64,000 bases of DNA from CAZGUX01 sp964529305 (GCA_964529305.1 CAZGUX010000285.1:1-64000); one strand, 5' to 3'. Shown: positions 25,782 through 35,036, numbered from the stretch's first letter. The notes: a model not told the origin generated them from the letters alone. A program made the numbers and translations.

Positions 25782-27137
25782 ACAACCCCAAAGGAGACGA
25801 CACGGCGACGGTAGCCAGGTTAGAGGCGGAGGCGGCAACCCTGAGGGCTCAGCTAGATGAGGGGTTGGCGAAGCGTCCTCTTATAGTTGAATTCAGCGGT
25901 CTCCCCAAAGCCGGAAAGACGAGAACCATAAGCATTCTCGAACTCTTCCTGAAGCGGAACGGGTTCAAGGTGGATGTCTTTATCGAGAGGGCCTCGATCG
26001 CGCCGATCCGGACGAAAGGGCACCTGAATTTCAATACCTGGGTCTCCTGCGCCAGCCTCCAAGGAATGCTCGAGGCTCTGTCTAAGCCCGAACTCGATGT
26101 CTTCATCCTGGATCGCGGCGTGTTCGATGCTTTGGTTTGGACGCACTGGCTGGCCCAAACCGGGAAGAATAACGAAGGGGGAGGAGGAGGCCTGCTATAA
26201 GTTCTTCGCAATGGCCCGGTGGACGCAACTGGTGGACCTCGTGCTCATCATGACTTGCGATCCAGGCACTTCCATCGCGCGAGAGTACTCGAACCAACTC
26301 ACGACCAAGCGAGGTACGATTATGTCTGAGGAGACGTTGCGCCAGATCAATCATTCAATCGATGCCACCATGGACACGTTCGGCTCTGAGTTCAGAGCGA
26401 TCGAGCGCATCGACACAACCGACATGCAATCGCGGGAGACTGCTGTGAGGATCGCGGAGAAGACTCTCGGGGTGCTGACGAACTTCTTAGACGAGGAGAT
26501 CTGTGTGGTGCCAGCCGATCTCCTCTCGGAACATATCCCTGCCAAGGGTCTGGTAGAAGATCGCGCCGTCGTCGACCAGTTTGTCGATCTCGTGAACCGT
26601 CACAAGCGATTCCTTCGCAGGTCTGAGGCCGAAGGTGATCCAACCCTGATCCAGCCCATCCCTTGTGCCATCATTCGCTGGAAAGAGCAAATCCTCCTGC
26701 TGCGTCGCAACAAGAAAGGGCACGCCCTGCATGACAAGTATCTCCTGTGGGCTGGCGGCCACATAAACTCTTCTGATGACTCCTCTGATGTTCTCTCGAC
26801 CGCGCTCGAAAGGGAACTTTCTGAGGAGATCTTCATCAAAGACGCATATCGGGTGAGCGACCGACCAAGAGCTCTCGTGAGAACCGACGAAAATGCCAGG
26901 GCATCACGCCATATTGGGGTCTTGTACGAGATCACCCTAAACAACGATGCCGTTGCTCTGGCAATGAACCAGAAGGAATTCAAAGAGACCCGTGGCACCT
27001 CAATGAGCGGCCGGCTTGTGGACCCTAAGTTCCTTCCCGAAGTCTACGACGAGCTCAACGACTGGTCCAAATCGATGGTTCATTTTTTCTGGCCGGATCT
27101 CCGGGTGGGTGCCGAAGCGCCCCTCTTCTCCGATTAA
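25778..27137 (+). pseudogene. P-loop kinase-NUDIX fusion, frameshifted
   Basis: From the GTG at 25778 the frame encodes GLPKAGKT (Walker A, residues 41-48) and FILDRGVFDALVW, like thymidylate/deoxynucleoside kinases. It then runs into a stop at 26200 just after the G5 run at 26177-26181. Removing one G joins it to NEGEEEACYKFFAMARWTQL and a second domain of about 300 residues. That domain holds YLLWAGGHINSSDD and LERELSEEIFI, a NUDIX box resembling the COG4112 type. The repaired protein would be about 452 residues. The G-run may be a sequencing or assembly error, a real mutation, or a programmed slip. Codon use is more A/T-rich than the neighbours, suggesting transfer. Fusion of a nucleotide kinase with a NUDIX hydrolase is unusual. 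Confidence 0.65.
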
Positions 27138-27215
27138 CGTCTCATTCATGCCCGGGTCCGCTAACTTAACTAACCCCGCGGATTCGTGCGTTCCTTGGGT
27201 CCCTCTCGGGTCGTC

Positions 27216-27988
27216 TCAGCCGCCGGAGGACTGCGCATCTTTCCGGTACTTCTTGCAGACAAACTCGCTGCCGATTCCCGAGATCAGAAAGCGCTCCCGG
27301 TCATTCGCCAGCAGGCGCGCCCTCCAGTCGGTGAATCCGCCATCCACCGCGGGATAACGCCCTCCGTCCGGCGCTTGCGGCGAGATTCGTAGCGCAAAGC
27401 GGCGGTAGTAGCCCAAGCCTTCGAGCCGCGCTTGATTCACGCGAAATAGGGCTTCCGGAAACTCGGCGCGCAATGGCTCGATCGCTTCCCGTTCGAGTGC
27501 CGCATGGCGGGCGTCGGCACGTCGACGGGCTGGAAGCGTACCACCCGATGGCTCGCGCACAACTGGGCCGTCTGCTTCAGCCTTCGGCGCCGTGCCGCCT
27601 CGAAGGCCATGGCGATGGTCGAGTCGCCGAGCGTCTCCACATTCCGGATGGCGGTCAGCACGTTGTTCTGGCTGGTCCCGCCCAACAGATGACTCGCTCC
27701 AAAGGGACAAGCCGGCGACAAGTCCAGCGCGTCGAACCCCGCGGCCGCCTCAAAGGCAATGCGATCGAACTCCAGCAACACGCGGGCGCTGACGGCGCTG
27801 GGCGCCAGCAGCGGATCGCGCGCGAACTGCGCCGCCAGTTCCGAGGCCTTTCGCCGGACGGCGCGCGTCCGGCAGACTTCCATCAACAGGGATTGGAAGT
27901 CGGTGGGCGGCAATTTCTCGGCGAGCGCATCGTGCAAGCCCGCGATTCCCGATTCCGCCTCTATGCGCCGCACGATCCTGGAGGGCAT
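27216..27988 (-). pseudogene. Conserved hypothetical protein, frameshifted
   Basis: The gene starts at ATG 27988 and reads MPSRIVRRIEAES, an Ala/Arg-rich helical part, then CPFGASHLLGGTSQNNVLTA and IRNVETLGDSTIAMAFEAARRRR. Near 27510-27535 the frame breaks and the protein-like sequence continues one frame over (EREAIEPLRAEFPEALFRVN, then GLGYYRRFALRI) to the stop at 27216. One base appears to be missing. I do not recognise the family. Both halves look protein-coding and of similar composition, so a recent frameshift or assembly error is likelier than two genes. It converges on the P-loop/NUDIX gene, which is also frameshifted. Confidence 0.6.
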
Positions 27989-28083
27989 CCCCTCAGGATA
28001 TCCGCCCGGCAGGCCTTCTCACGAACATGTTCACGTTTCCACGATCAATCCCGATGCACGAGGAAACGAGCGTCGATTTCGTG

Positions 28084-29208
28084 TCAGAACTTCTTCAGCT
28101 CATCCATCAGCGCCTGCAGTCCCTTGCGCCGGTACAGTTCGGCCAGACGCTGCTCCTCGGCCGACGCCGCGACGATCCGCAGCAACTGATGGTTGACCAG
28201 AGACCGCCGGTCGGGAACCCAGACATTCCCGTCCGCGAATTCCACCTGGCTGACGTACCCGCTCATGCTGGCCACGCTCAGCGGCTCTTTTCGCGAGGTC
28301 GTGAACCGCAGCAGCGAATCCTGCGAAGCCCGCGCGGAAGCCCCCGCCGGCACCGGTTCATGGCCGCCCGGAATCGACGCTGCCCAGTACGCGGTTCCCT
28401 TCGGATCGCGGACCAGCCAGCCGATTTCAAAGTGACGCACTTCCTTCGCCGAGCGGTTCTGCACGTCGATTCGGGGAGCGCGCGCTTCGTTGTCGTGGAC
28501 CAGCGCCACGCCTTCGGTCGCCGCCACCGGCGCGTCCGGCATGTCGAGGAACGCGAAGCGCACCAGGCGTTCGTTCGCCGCCGACGTGACGGCCCGCCCT
28601 CGGGCGACTTCCACGTCCACTCGCGGCCGAACGGCCTGCCGGTCCAGGCTCGCCAGCACTTCCTGCTGCAGTCCGTCCGGACCGCGCGACACCAGCACGC
28701 TCTTGAAGTACTGCCGGTCGCGCTGCGCCTCCGCCTCCCACACCAGCATCGCCCGCCTCGAGTCCAGCCGGTTCGGACCGTAAAACGAAAGATCGCTGAA
28801 CAGCACACCGTCCAGACCAACATTGATCAACGGCCCTCCGCCCGCCGCCAGAGGGCGGAGCAGGCGCAGGTCGATCCGGATGGGGAACGTCGCTCCCGGC
28901 GCGACGTCCAGGCTCGGCACCGCGACCGAGGCCTTGCCGCCGGGAGTCACCTCCTGCGCGGCCACCAGCATCGTCACCGCGCGCACGCGGCGCGCCGACG
29001 TGTTCTTCAGGGTCAGCAGCATCCGCAGGTCGAGAATCATCGCGCCGCCGCGCGCTGTCGCCCGCGATTGTCCGAGGTCTGCCTGCATCACGGCCAGGGG
29101 CGCGTCGTCGGCGAGGTCGATCCGCACTGAACTGCGCGGATCCAGAGGCTGCTCCTGCGCGAGCGCAGCCAACGCCACCACCAGCAATCCCAACAGCCGC
29201 TTATTCAC
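28084..29208 (-). CDS. Secreted protein of unknown function, third gene of an ECF operon
   Basis: A 374-residue protein with a clear signal peptide (MNKRLLGLLVVALAALAQ). The body is beta-rich, with pairs such as GGAMILDLRMLLTLKNTSAR and RFAFLDMPDAPVAATEGVALV. The C-terminus is helical (LAELYRRKGLQALMDELKKF). No family is recognised. Its start overlaps the end of the anti-sigma gene by 8 bases, so it is probably co-transcribed with the sigma and anti-sigma genes and may be the module's periplasmic output or sensor. Confidence 0.75.
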   Translation of the reverse strand: MNKRLLGLLVVALAALAQEQPLDPRSSVRIDLADDAPLAVMQADLGQSRATARGGAMILDLRMLLTLKNTSARRVRAVTMLVAAQEVTPGGKASVAVPSLDVAPGATFPIRIDLRLLRPLAAGGGPLINVGLDGVLFSDLSFYGPNRLDSRRAMLVWEAEAQRDRQYFKSVLVSRGPDGLQQEVLASLDRQAVRPRVDVEVARGRAVTSAANERLVRFAFLDMPDAPVAATEGVALVHDNEARAPRIDVQNRSAKEVRHFEIGWLVRDPKGTAYWAASIPGGHEPVPAGASARASQDSLLRFTTSRKEPLSVASMSGYVSQVEFADGNVWVPDRRSLVNHQLLRIVAASAEEQRLAELYRRKGLQALMDELKKF

Positions 29209-29791
29209 TGGACACCACGCTTTGAATCGTCACGTAGCCGTCCGCATCGACGTAGCGGGCGGCCATCCCGCCATCGGCCGCCGCGGAATACGTCACACCC
29301 GATCCTCCACCTTTGCCTTTCGCGCCTCCGCGTTCGTGCACCAGCCCGATGGTCCGGCCGCCTTCGCTTAATTCGATCGCGCCCTCCACCGCCGCGATGC
29401 GCATTCCGCCGGCGCCGGCGCCCCGCGATGCGGGATGGGTCGCGCGCTGCCACCACACTAGCCCGACCACCAGCACCAGAGCAGCCGCGTAGGCGGCCAC
29501 CATGCGCCAACCGGCCGGCATTTCGCGAAAGCTCCGTACCGGCGCCACGCATTCGCCGGCCTCCAGGCCGAGATGGATATTGGCTTCCATCTCCGCCGCC
29601 AGCCGGTTCCACTCCAGCCCCGCCAGCGGATCGCCGGACTTCACGCGCCCACGCCCTTCCTCGAACTCCGCCGCCAGCGAAGCGCATCGGGCGCACACCG
29701 CCGTGTGCCGCCCCACCCGCCATTGCGCCAGCCAGCCCAAATCCCGGCCCGCGAACAGTGCCAGATCCAGATCGGAGGGATGACGGGTCAT
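29201..29791 (-). CDS. Putative membrane anti-sigma factor
   Basis: A 196-residue protein. The N-terminal part has RHTAVCARCASLAAEFEEG, an HxxxCxxC zinc-finger motif like that of ZAS anti-sigma factors. One membrane helix (WRMVAAYAAALVLVVGLVWW) is at about 95-115. The remainder, Gly-rich and probably periplasmic, carries a FecR-like start (MRIAAVEGAIELSEGGRT). It overlaps the sigma-factor gene upstream by 4 bases and the secreted protein downstream by 8. The combination of cytoplasmic zinc finger, one helix and periplasmic domain fits release of the sigma factor on an external signal. Confidence 0.8.
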   Translation of the reverse strand: MTRHPSDLDLALFAGRDLGWLAQWRVGRHTAVCARCASLAAEFEEGRGRVKSGDPLAGLEWNRLAAEMEANIHLGLEAGECVAPVRSFREMPAGWRMVAAYAAALVLVVGLVWWQRATHPASRGAGAGGMRIAAVEGAIELSEGGRTIGLVHERGGAKGKGGGSGVTYSAAADGGMAARYVDADGYVTIQSVVSSE

Positions 29792-30324
29792 GTTCGCCTC
29801 CGCTGCAGGTAGCGCCGGAACTTCACCCGCGCATTGGCAATATGCGAACGCACGGTCGCCTTGGAGCAGTTGAGGTGCTCGGCCACTTCCTCGGCCGGAA
29901 GTCCTTCCACGTCCCGAAGCAGCAGGGCCAGGCGCTCCCGGTCAGTCAACCGCTCCAGGCCTGCTTCCAGATGTTCCCTTTGCTCGCTTCGCAGCAGCAG
30001 CGATTCCGGGGTTTCCCAGGAATGTTGGGGCGCGTCGTCCAGTTCACACAGGGTCGCCCGTCCGCGCTTCCGGAGAAAATCGATCGCCGTGTTCGTCGCG
30101 ATCCGCGAAAGCCAATGAGTCGCTTTCTCTTCGTCCTTCAGTTGCTCGGAGCGCTGCAGCGCTTTGATGAACGTTTCCTGGGTTAAGTCCTGCGCGTCCG
30201 CCGCGTTCCCAACCATCCGGTAGATCTGGACAAAAATCCGGCGCAGGTTCTCTTGAATGAACCGGTTGCGGCGTTCGATCTCCGCCGGCGCGGAAGTCGT
30301 TATCGGCCGTTCGTCCGGCGCCAT
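29788..30324 (-). CDS. ECF family RNA polymerase sigma factor
   Basis: A sigma factor of 178 residues with region 2 (YRMVGNAADAQDLTQETFIKAL) and a region 4 helix-turn-helix (DVEGLPAEEVAEHLNCSKAT, then VRSHIANARVKFRR). I prefer the ATG at 30324 because GGAG stands 8 bases before it; a further ATG at 30363 has only weak support. The stop overlaps the anti-sigma start by 4 bases. It is the first gene of a three-gene minus-strand operon and is divergent, across about 277 non-coding bases, from the SIR2-kinase gene, so the two may share a control region. Confidence 0.9.
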   Translation of the reverse strand: MAPDERPITTSAPAEIERRNRFIQENLRRIFVQIYRMVGNAADAQDLTQETFIKALQRSEQLKDEEKATHWLSRIATNTAIDFLRKRGRATLCELDDAPQHSWETPESLLLRSEQREHLEAGLERLTDRERLALLLRDVEGLPAEEVAEHLNCSKATVRSHIANARVKFRRYLQRRRT

Positions 30325-30601
30325 TGTCTCGACTCCGGGGATTGCGGACACCACAAGTCGCATCGGGGTTCCATCTTGCTTGACGCCCCCGCGGCTCAAA
30401 CGTGGAGAAGAAAATCCGCTTCCCGCTGCCAGTATGCCACTACTCTCGCCCTTTCGGGGCGGCGACTACCCTATGTCCGTCAGAGATTTCTCCCGTCCCG
30501 GAACTGGGGTAAAACACTAAGGCCTCTTCCAGAAGATTGCGTGGATTTAACGGTTTCTGTCTTATTGCAACTTCAGGCCCAAAGCCCCACCATCAAGCGA
30601 C

Positions 30602-33600
30602 GTGGCAAACGCGCATTTCTGGCAACTCGGTACCGTGGCAGCCGTCGGTCTCTGCCTTGGCGGGGCGACTTTCTCCCGGTGGGGTCTGGAAACGCAGTAC
30701 ACTTCCGGCCTGGCCATTGCCCTGAAAGCCCACCCCGTGCAGGTGTCCCTGTCCGCGGACACCCCAACCGTTTCCGGTCTGCGCCGGGAGGGCGGCCGCC
30801 TTCTGGTGTGGAACTGGGCTGCGGCCGATGGCGGACTCCGCTGGCACAAGCCGGTATCTCTGGTTGGGCTCGAGGCCGATTGGGGCGGCACGCCATTTGC
30901 GCTTTCGCCAGATGGGACCGCCGTAGCGTGGACCTCCGGCGGGTCCTTGCGAGTGGAGCGCCTTGCGGCGGACTCCAAGCCCGGCCCGATTGTCCTGGAA
31001 CGCCGCCGGCCCGTCGCGAGCCTCGTCTTCGCCGGCAACCAGCGCCTGGTGGCGCTGTCCCGCGACGGCCACCTCGACCTCTATCAACTACCGGCCGGGA
31101 GCGTCGCTTCCTCGGCTGCCGTCGACCTGAAACGGCCCTCCCGCCTGTTGGCTGCCGGATCGTACATCGCCGTGCTGGCCGACGCCTCGAGCGAAGTCGT
31201 CACCTACTCGGCTGGCGACTCCGGCCGCCTGTCCATGATCGAGTACCGCAAGTTCGATGGCCCGCTCACCATTGCCGCTCTCTCGGACACCGGACGGGTG
31301 GCGGTGGCCGCCTCCCGCCGGGTTCTGGAACGCAACGAGTCGCTCCAGGGTCCCGGTGTCATTCGCGCGTTGGCCTACAGCGAAGCGGGCGACCTGCTCG
31401 CCGCCGGCGAATTCGAGGGAGTCTACCGGGTCGCGACCAAGGAAGCGCCCCGGCGGGTCGGCCCCGCCGCGCCGTCGTCGGTCACGGCGCTGGCCATGCG
31501 CGGTCCCACGCTCGTCGTGACCGGCCCCAAAGGGGCATCCATCGCTCACGTGCGGGAGGAGTCCACTGTCACCATGATGGGGTACGCCATCCCCGCGGTG
31601 TTCGGGTTGTTCCTTCTCGTGGGACTCCTCAGGGCCTACCTCATCGCGTCCGCCGAAGCCGAAGCCGAGGAACCGCCGGCCAAGCCGGATTCGCCCAACG
31701 TGTCCATCCCAAGGCCGCTGCCTCCGGACGATCTGCTCCAGGCTTGCCGCTCCGGCCAGTGCGTGCTCTACGCTGGGGCCGGTCTGAGCGCCGGTAGCGG
31801 CCACCCGGTCTGGGACGAACTGGTCCGGCGGGTGCTCGTCTGGGCCGGCGACCAGGCGATCCTTCAGGGGCCCTACCGCGACTCCTGCTTCGCCGGACTG
31901 GAAGATGGCCACTCCGGCGAGGTCGCCGACCGCATCGTCGCCGCCGGCAGCGGCCGCGAAAAGCACCTGCGCCAGTTCATTTGCTCCCAGTTCGAGACCC
32001 ATAGCGGCCCTCCGGGAGTCTTCGACACGCTGCGCCAGATCCCGTTTGCGGGCTTCGTCACGACCAACTACGACCTGCATCTGGAGCGATCGTTCCCTCA
32101 GGTAGTCGGCAGCATCTACACCATGGCCGACAGTGCCGCGCTGGCCAAAACCGATCCCGGGCGCGACCGCTTTCTCCTGAAACTCTACGGCTCCGCGGAC
32201 CGTCCGGAGTCGGTGCTGTTCAGCCCAAGTCAATACTCGGCGGCGCTGGCCGATAACCCCGGCTTATTCGAGTTCATGGTCCGGGTGCTTTCTTCGCGCA
32301 ACGTGCTGTTCCTGGGCGCCAGTCTCGAGGGCATCGAGTCCACCCTGCGCGGCGTCGCCTTCGAACGGCCGTCCAAACGGAATCACTACGCGCTGGTCCA
32401 CCTTGGCGGCGAGCAGTGGCAGTCGCGTGCGGAGACGCTGAAGCGCCGTTACGGCATCACGGTGATCCCCTATCTCGCCTCAGACTCCGGACATCCGGAA
32501 GCGCGCGCCTTCATCGCCGCGCTCCGCGAGGCCTGCGGAGTGCCGCAAACGCCCTCGGCCGCAACATCGCCGGCGTCTGCTCCGCCCGCCGACATGAGCG
32601 CCTCGATGGTCGGCATCCTCCACTACGCCCGTTCCGCCGGGTCGCCGAAAGACGTTCCCGGACTGGTGGCCTCCAGCATCGAATCCGCCCTTCATCCGGA
32701 CTCACACTTTATCCTGACCCACGGCGGAATCGCCGGAGGCGACCTGGCCGTCGTCTCCTCGGCCGGCTCCACTTCGGACGGCTTCCGGATTCGCTCCGGC
32801 GACGCGATCTACACGATGTTGGCCTCCCGCAAGTGCGTTCTCGAACTCGACGGGACGCTTCTGGCGGGATTCGACGAGCCGGGCGCGACTTGGCTGGCAA
32901 CGGAGGGCATTCGTCTGGCCGCTCCCATCCTCGGCGAGGGCGAAAAACTGATCGGCGCCCTCCTGCTCGCGGCGCGGAAGGACGGCGAACCCTACGGCCC
33001 TCGCGAGATCCAGGTTGTCGAGGCGGTGGCCGCGCAGATCGCCGTCATCTATGAGAAGGCTTGGTTACAGGAGCAACTGCGCATCGAGCGTTCGAAGAAC
33101 GAGCCCGCCGCCGCGATGGAAGAGCCCTTCCAGCGCCGCCTGCTGCAGTGTCCGGAGTGCAGTCTGTGCTTCGACTTCGACGCCACCTCCTGCCCGCAAC
33201 ACGGGGAAGTGCTGCAAGTCTCGTTCCCCGTCGAACGGGTGGTTGACGGCAAATATCGTCTGGAGCGCCTGCTGGGCTCGGGCGGCATGGGGGCGGTCTT
33301 CGAAGCGTCCGACCTCCGCCTCGGCAGACGGATTGCCTTGAAGATCCTCCTCGGCGATGTCTTCAGCCATTCGAACGCTCTGGAACGGTTCTCGCGGGAA
33401 GCTCAAGCGGCGGCCCGCCTGAACCATCCCAACATCATCCGCGTCTACGACTACGGCAGCATCGGCTCCACCGGAGCGTATCTGGTAATGGAACTCATCG
33501 AGGGCGTCACGTGGCGCACCGAACTGAAGCGCTCGGTGCGCATCCCGCCGCACACGCTGGTCGACTGGTGCGATCAACTCCTCGACGGCATTGCCGCGGC

Positions 33601-34093
33601 TCACGAGGCGGGCATCGTTCATCGCGACCTGAAGCCGGAGAACGTCTTCATCGGCGTGGCCACGAAGAACACGTCTCTTCTCAAGATCCTCGATTTCGGG
33701 CTTGCAAAGATGAACCTGGTCGACGTCGCCCAAGCCCCCAACCTGACCACGCCCGGTAACGCGTTAGGCACCATGGGCTACATGCCGCCCGAGCAACTGG
33801 CCGGTGGCCGCGCCGACGAGCGCAGCGATCTGTTCGCTATCGGCATGATGGTGATCGAGTCGTTGACGGGCGTAGGCCCGCGCGAAATCCAGTTCCGGGG
33901 CGATCCGCTCAAGCGCGCGCTGCGGGACCAGTTCCTCGCGGCCGGCGCCGAACGGACGGACCGGTTAGCCGAGATCCTCGACCGTTCGATCTCGTTCGCC
34001 CGGACGCCCCGCTACGCGACGGCGCGCGAATTCCACACCGACCTGATTCCGGCCCTCGCCTCCGTCTGTACAGTGGCAATGTCACGGGGCTGA
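30602..34093 (+). CDS. Transmembrane propeller-SIR2-GAF-zinc ribbon-Ser/Thr kinase fusion protein
   Basis: A 1163-residue multidomain protein from a GTG start. Residues 1-25 form an N-terminal membrane anchor. About 45-320 are repeated propeller-like strands (FALSPDGTAVAWTSGG, ALSRDGHLDLY). A second membrane helix at 327-350 would place the rest in the cytoplasm. A SIR2-like (SIR2_2) domain spans about 375-645, with GAGLS at 392-396, TTNYD at 487-491 and NVLFLGASLEGIES. The expected KLHG is KLYG, so Tyr529 replaces the usual catalytic His. A GAF-like domain spans about 665-825. CPEC/C/CPQHG at 850-867 is a zinc ribbon. The kinase domain (about 885-1150) is complete: GSGGMG 892-897, Lys914, HRDLKPEN 1007-1014, DFG 1031-1033. 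The combination is very unusual. Confidence 0.85.
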   Translation: MANAHFWQLGTVAAVGLCLGGATFSRWGLETQYTSGLAIALKAHPVQVSLSADTPTVSGLRREGGRLLVWNWAAADGGLRWHKPVSLVGLEADWGGTPFALSPDGTAVAWTSGGSLRVERLAADSKPGPIVLERRRPVASLVFAGNQRLVALSRDGHLDLYQLPAGSVASSAAVDLKRPSRLLAAGSYIAVLADASSEVVTYSAGDSGRLSMIEYRKFDGPLTIAALSDTGRVAVAASRRVLERNESLQGPGVIRALAYSEAGDLLAAGEFEGVYRVATKEAPRRVGPAAPSSVTALAMRGPTLVVTGPKGASIAHVREESTVTMMGYAIPAVFGLFLLVGLLRAYLIASAEAEAEEPPAKPDSPNVSIPRPLPPDDLLQACRSGQCVLYAGAGLSAGSGHPVWDELVRRVLVWAGDQAILQGPYRDSCFAGLEDGHSGEVADRIVAAGSGREKHLRQFICSQFETHSGPPGVFDTLRQIPFAGFVTTNYDLHLERSFPQVVGSIYTMADSAALAKTDPGRDRFLLKLYGSADRPESVLFSPSQYSAALADNPGLFEFMVRVLSSRNVLFLGASLEGIESTLRGVAFERPSKRNHYALVHLGGEQWQSRAETLKRRYGITVIPYLASDSGHPEARAFIAALREACGVPQTPSAATSPASAPPADMSASMVGILHYARSAGSPKDVPGLVASSIESALHPDSHFILTHGGIAGGDLAVVSSAGSTSDGFRIRSGDAIYTMLASRKCVLELDGTLLAGFDEPGATWLATEGIRLAAPILGEGEKLIGALLLAARKDGEPYGPREIQVVEAVAAQIAVIYEKAWLQEQLRIERSKNEPAAAMEEPFQRRLLQCPECSLCFDFDATSCPQHGEVLQVSFPVERVVDGKYRLERLLGSGGMGAVFEASDLRLGRRIALKILLGDVFSHSNALERFSREAQAAARLNHPNIIRVYDYGSIGSTGAYLVMELIEGVTWRTELKRSVRIPPHTLVDWCDQLLDGIAAAHEAGIVHRDLKPENVFIGVATKNTSLLKILDFGLAKMNLVDVAQAPNLTTPGNALGTMGYMPPEQLAGGRADERSDLFAIGMMVIESLTGVGPREIQFRGDPLKRALRDQFLAAGAERTDRLAEILDRSISFARTPRYATAREFHTDLIPALASVCTVAMSRG

Positions 34094-34231
34094 AGTCGTC
34101 CTACGCTGAGGGTGGCGCCGCTTATTATGGCTGCCGGAAACTCGATGCCGGAGATACTGGGCAAGAATACAAGGCAATGCCAAACAGATCCAAAGATCGG
34201 CTATCGACTGCCTGGTGTAGAATCGTGCACG

Positions 34232-34330
34232 GTGACAGCGTTCGAATGGGACCCCCGAAAGGCCTTCAGCAACGCGCGTAAGCAAGAATCCACTTCGCGG
34301 ATGCTGTTCCAGTGTTTGAGGACGAGCGCG
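34232..34330 (+). pseudogene. brnT toxin remnant
   Basis: From GTG 34232 the frame reads VTAFEWDPRKAFSNARKQ, the start of a BrnT toxin (compare FEWDTVKAKSNSEKHG in the intact gene at 53921). A base is then missing, and the next frame continues IHFADAVPVFEDERDEAG, the following BrnT strand. About 60 C-terminal codons are absent, and the remnant runs straight into the brnA ATG. The toxin cannot be functional. The kept fragment covers roughly the first third of a BrnT. Confidence 0.7.
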
Positions 34331-34585
34331 ATGAAGCAGGAATACGACTTCAGCAAGGGCAAACGCGGCGCAGTTGTGCCCGTACCGCAGGGTAAGACCC
34401 GAGTAACGATTCGGCTGGATGACGACCTTCTGGAATGGTTCCGGAACGAAGTGGACAAGGCGGGTGGGGGCAACTATCAAACGCTGATCAATCTGGCGTT
34501 AAGGGACTTCGTGAGCCGAAGCCAGGAGCCGCTCGAGAAGACCTTGAGGCGCGTCATCCGGGAAGAACTCAAACGCGCCGAATAG
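34331..34585 (+). CDS. brnA: BrnA-type antitoxin (orphan, beside a BrnT remnant)
   Basis: An 84-residue protein. MKQEYDFSKGKRGAVVPVPQ is the typical BrnA head and KTRVTIRLDDDLLEWFRNEV a ribbon-helix-helix motif. NYQTLINLALRDFVSR continues it. BrnA neutralises BrnT and represses its own operon. Here the toxin upstream is destroyed (34232-34330), so the antitoxin may act as an orphan repressor or may neutralise related toxins such as the BrnT at 53921-54208. The frame is open upstream through the remnant, but this ATG matches the family start. Confidence 0.85.
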   Translation: MKQEYDFSKGKRGAVVPVPQGKTRVTIRLDDDLLEWFRNEVDKAGGGNYQTLINLALRDFVSRSQEPLEKTLRRVIREELKRAE

Positions 34586-34781
34586 TCGTATCTGCGAGCG
34601 CTACGTTTCGGCGCGAAAATTCATTCGACCGGATTCGTCAACTCTCGCGGAGGGCTGCGAAACGAGCCGGGGAAAAATCGGTTTGCCTCGCCGCCAGCTT
34701 CGTCCGACCTCGAAACGCCGTACGGGCTAACGTGCCGCGGTACCGTTCGCGGCCCGTCGAGCCATTTTGCAGGTTCTAGCT

Positions 34782-34888
34782 CTAGCAGGCTGATGAAAAA
34801 CCCTGTTTCGCGTCGGACGACGACTGCAGAATCAATGACTTACGTGCCAGTTTTCCGTCGGAAATGGACTTTTTCAGCACCCTGCTAG
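34782..34888. mobile_element. MITE-like element with terminal inverted repeats
   Basis: A 107-base element in the otherwise empty interval 34586-35036. The left end CAGGCTGATGAAAAA (34786-34800) and the reverse complement of the right end (34884-34870, CAGGGTGCTGAAAAA) match at 13 of 15 positions. Both are flanked by CTAG (34782-34785 and 34885-34888), compatible with a 4-base target duplication; because CTAG is palindromic it could equally be part of the repeats. Ends of this type occur on IS5/IS1182-like elements. No transposase is encoded. I see nothing else in 34586-35036. Confidence 0.6.
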
Positions 34889-35036
34889 CGCCGCCGGTGC
34901 TCGTGGGGCGGTGCGGAGGGTAGCCGAGGCGCGGGAGAAAAGTGTCCCCTTCTTGGTCCATGCGTCGGATGGCTCTACGCCGGGCGACTCACAGGAGAAT
35001 AGCTTCGGTCGACACCTGAATCCCACGCGACGTAAA

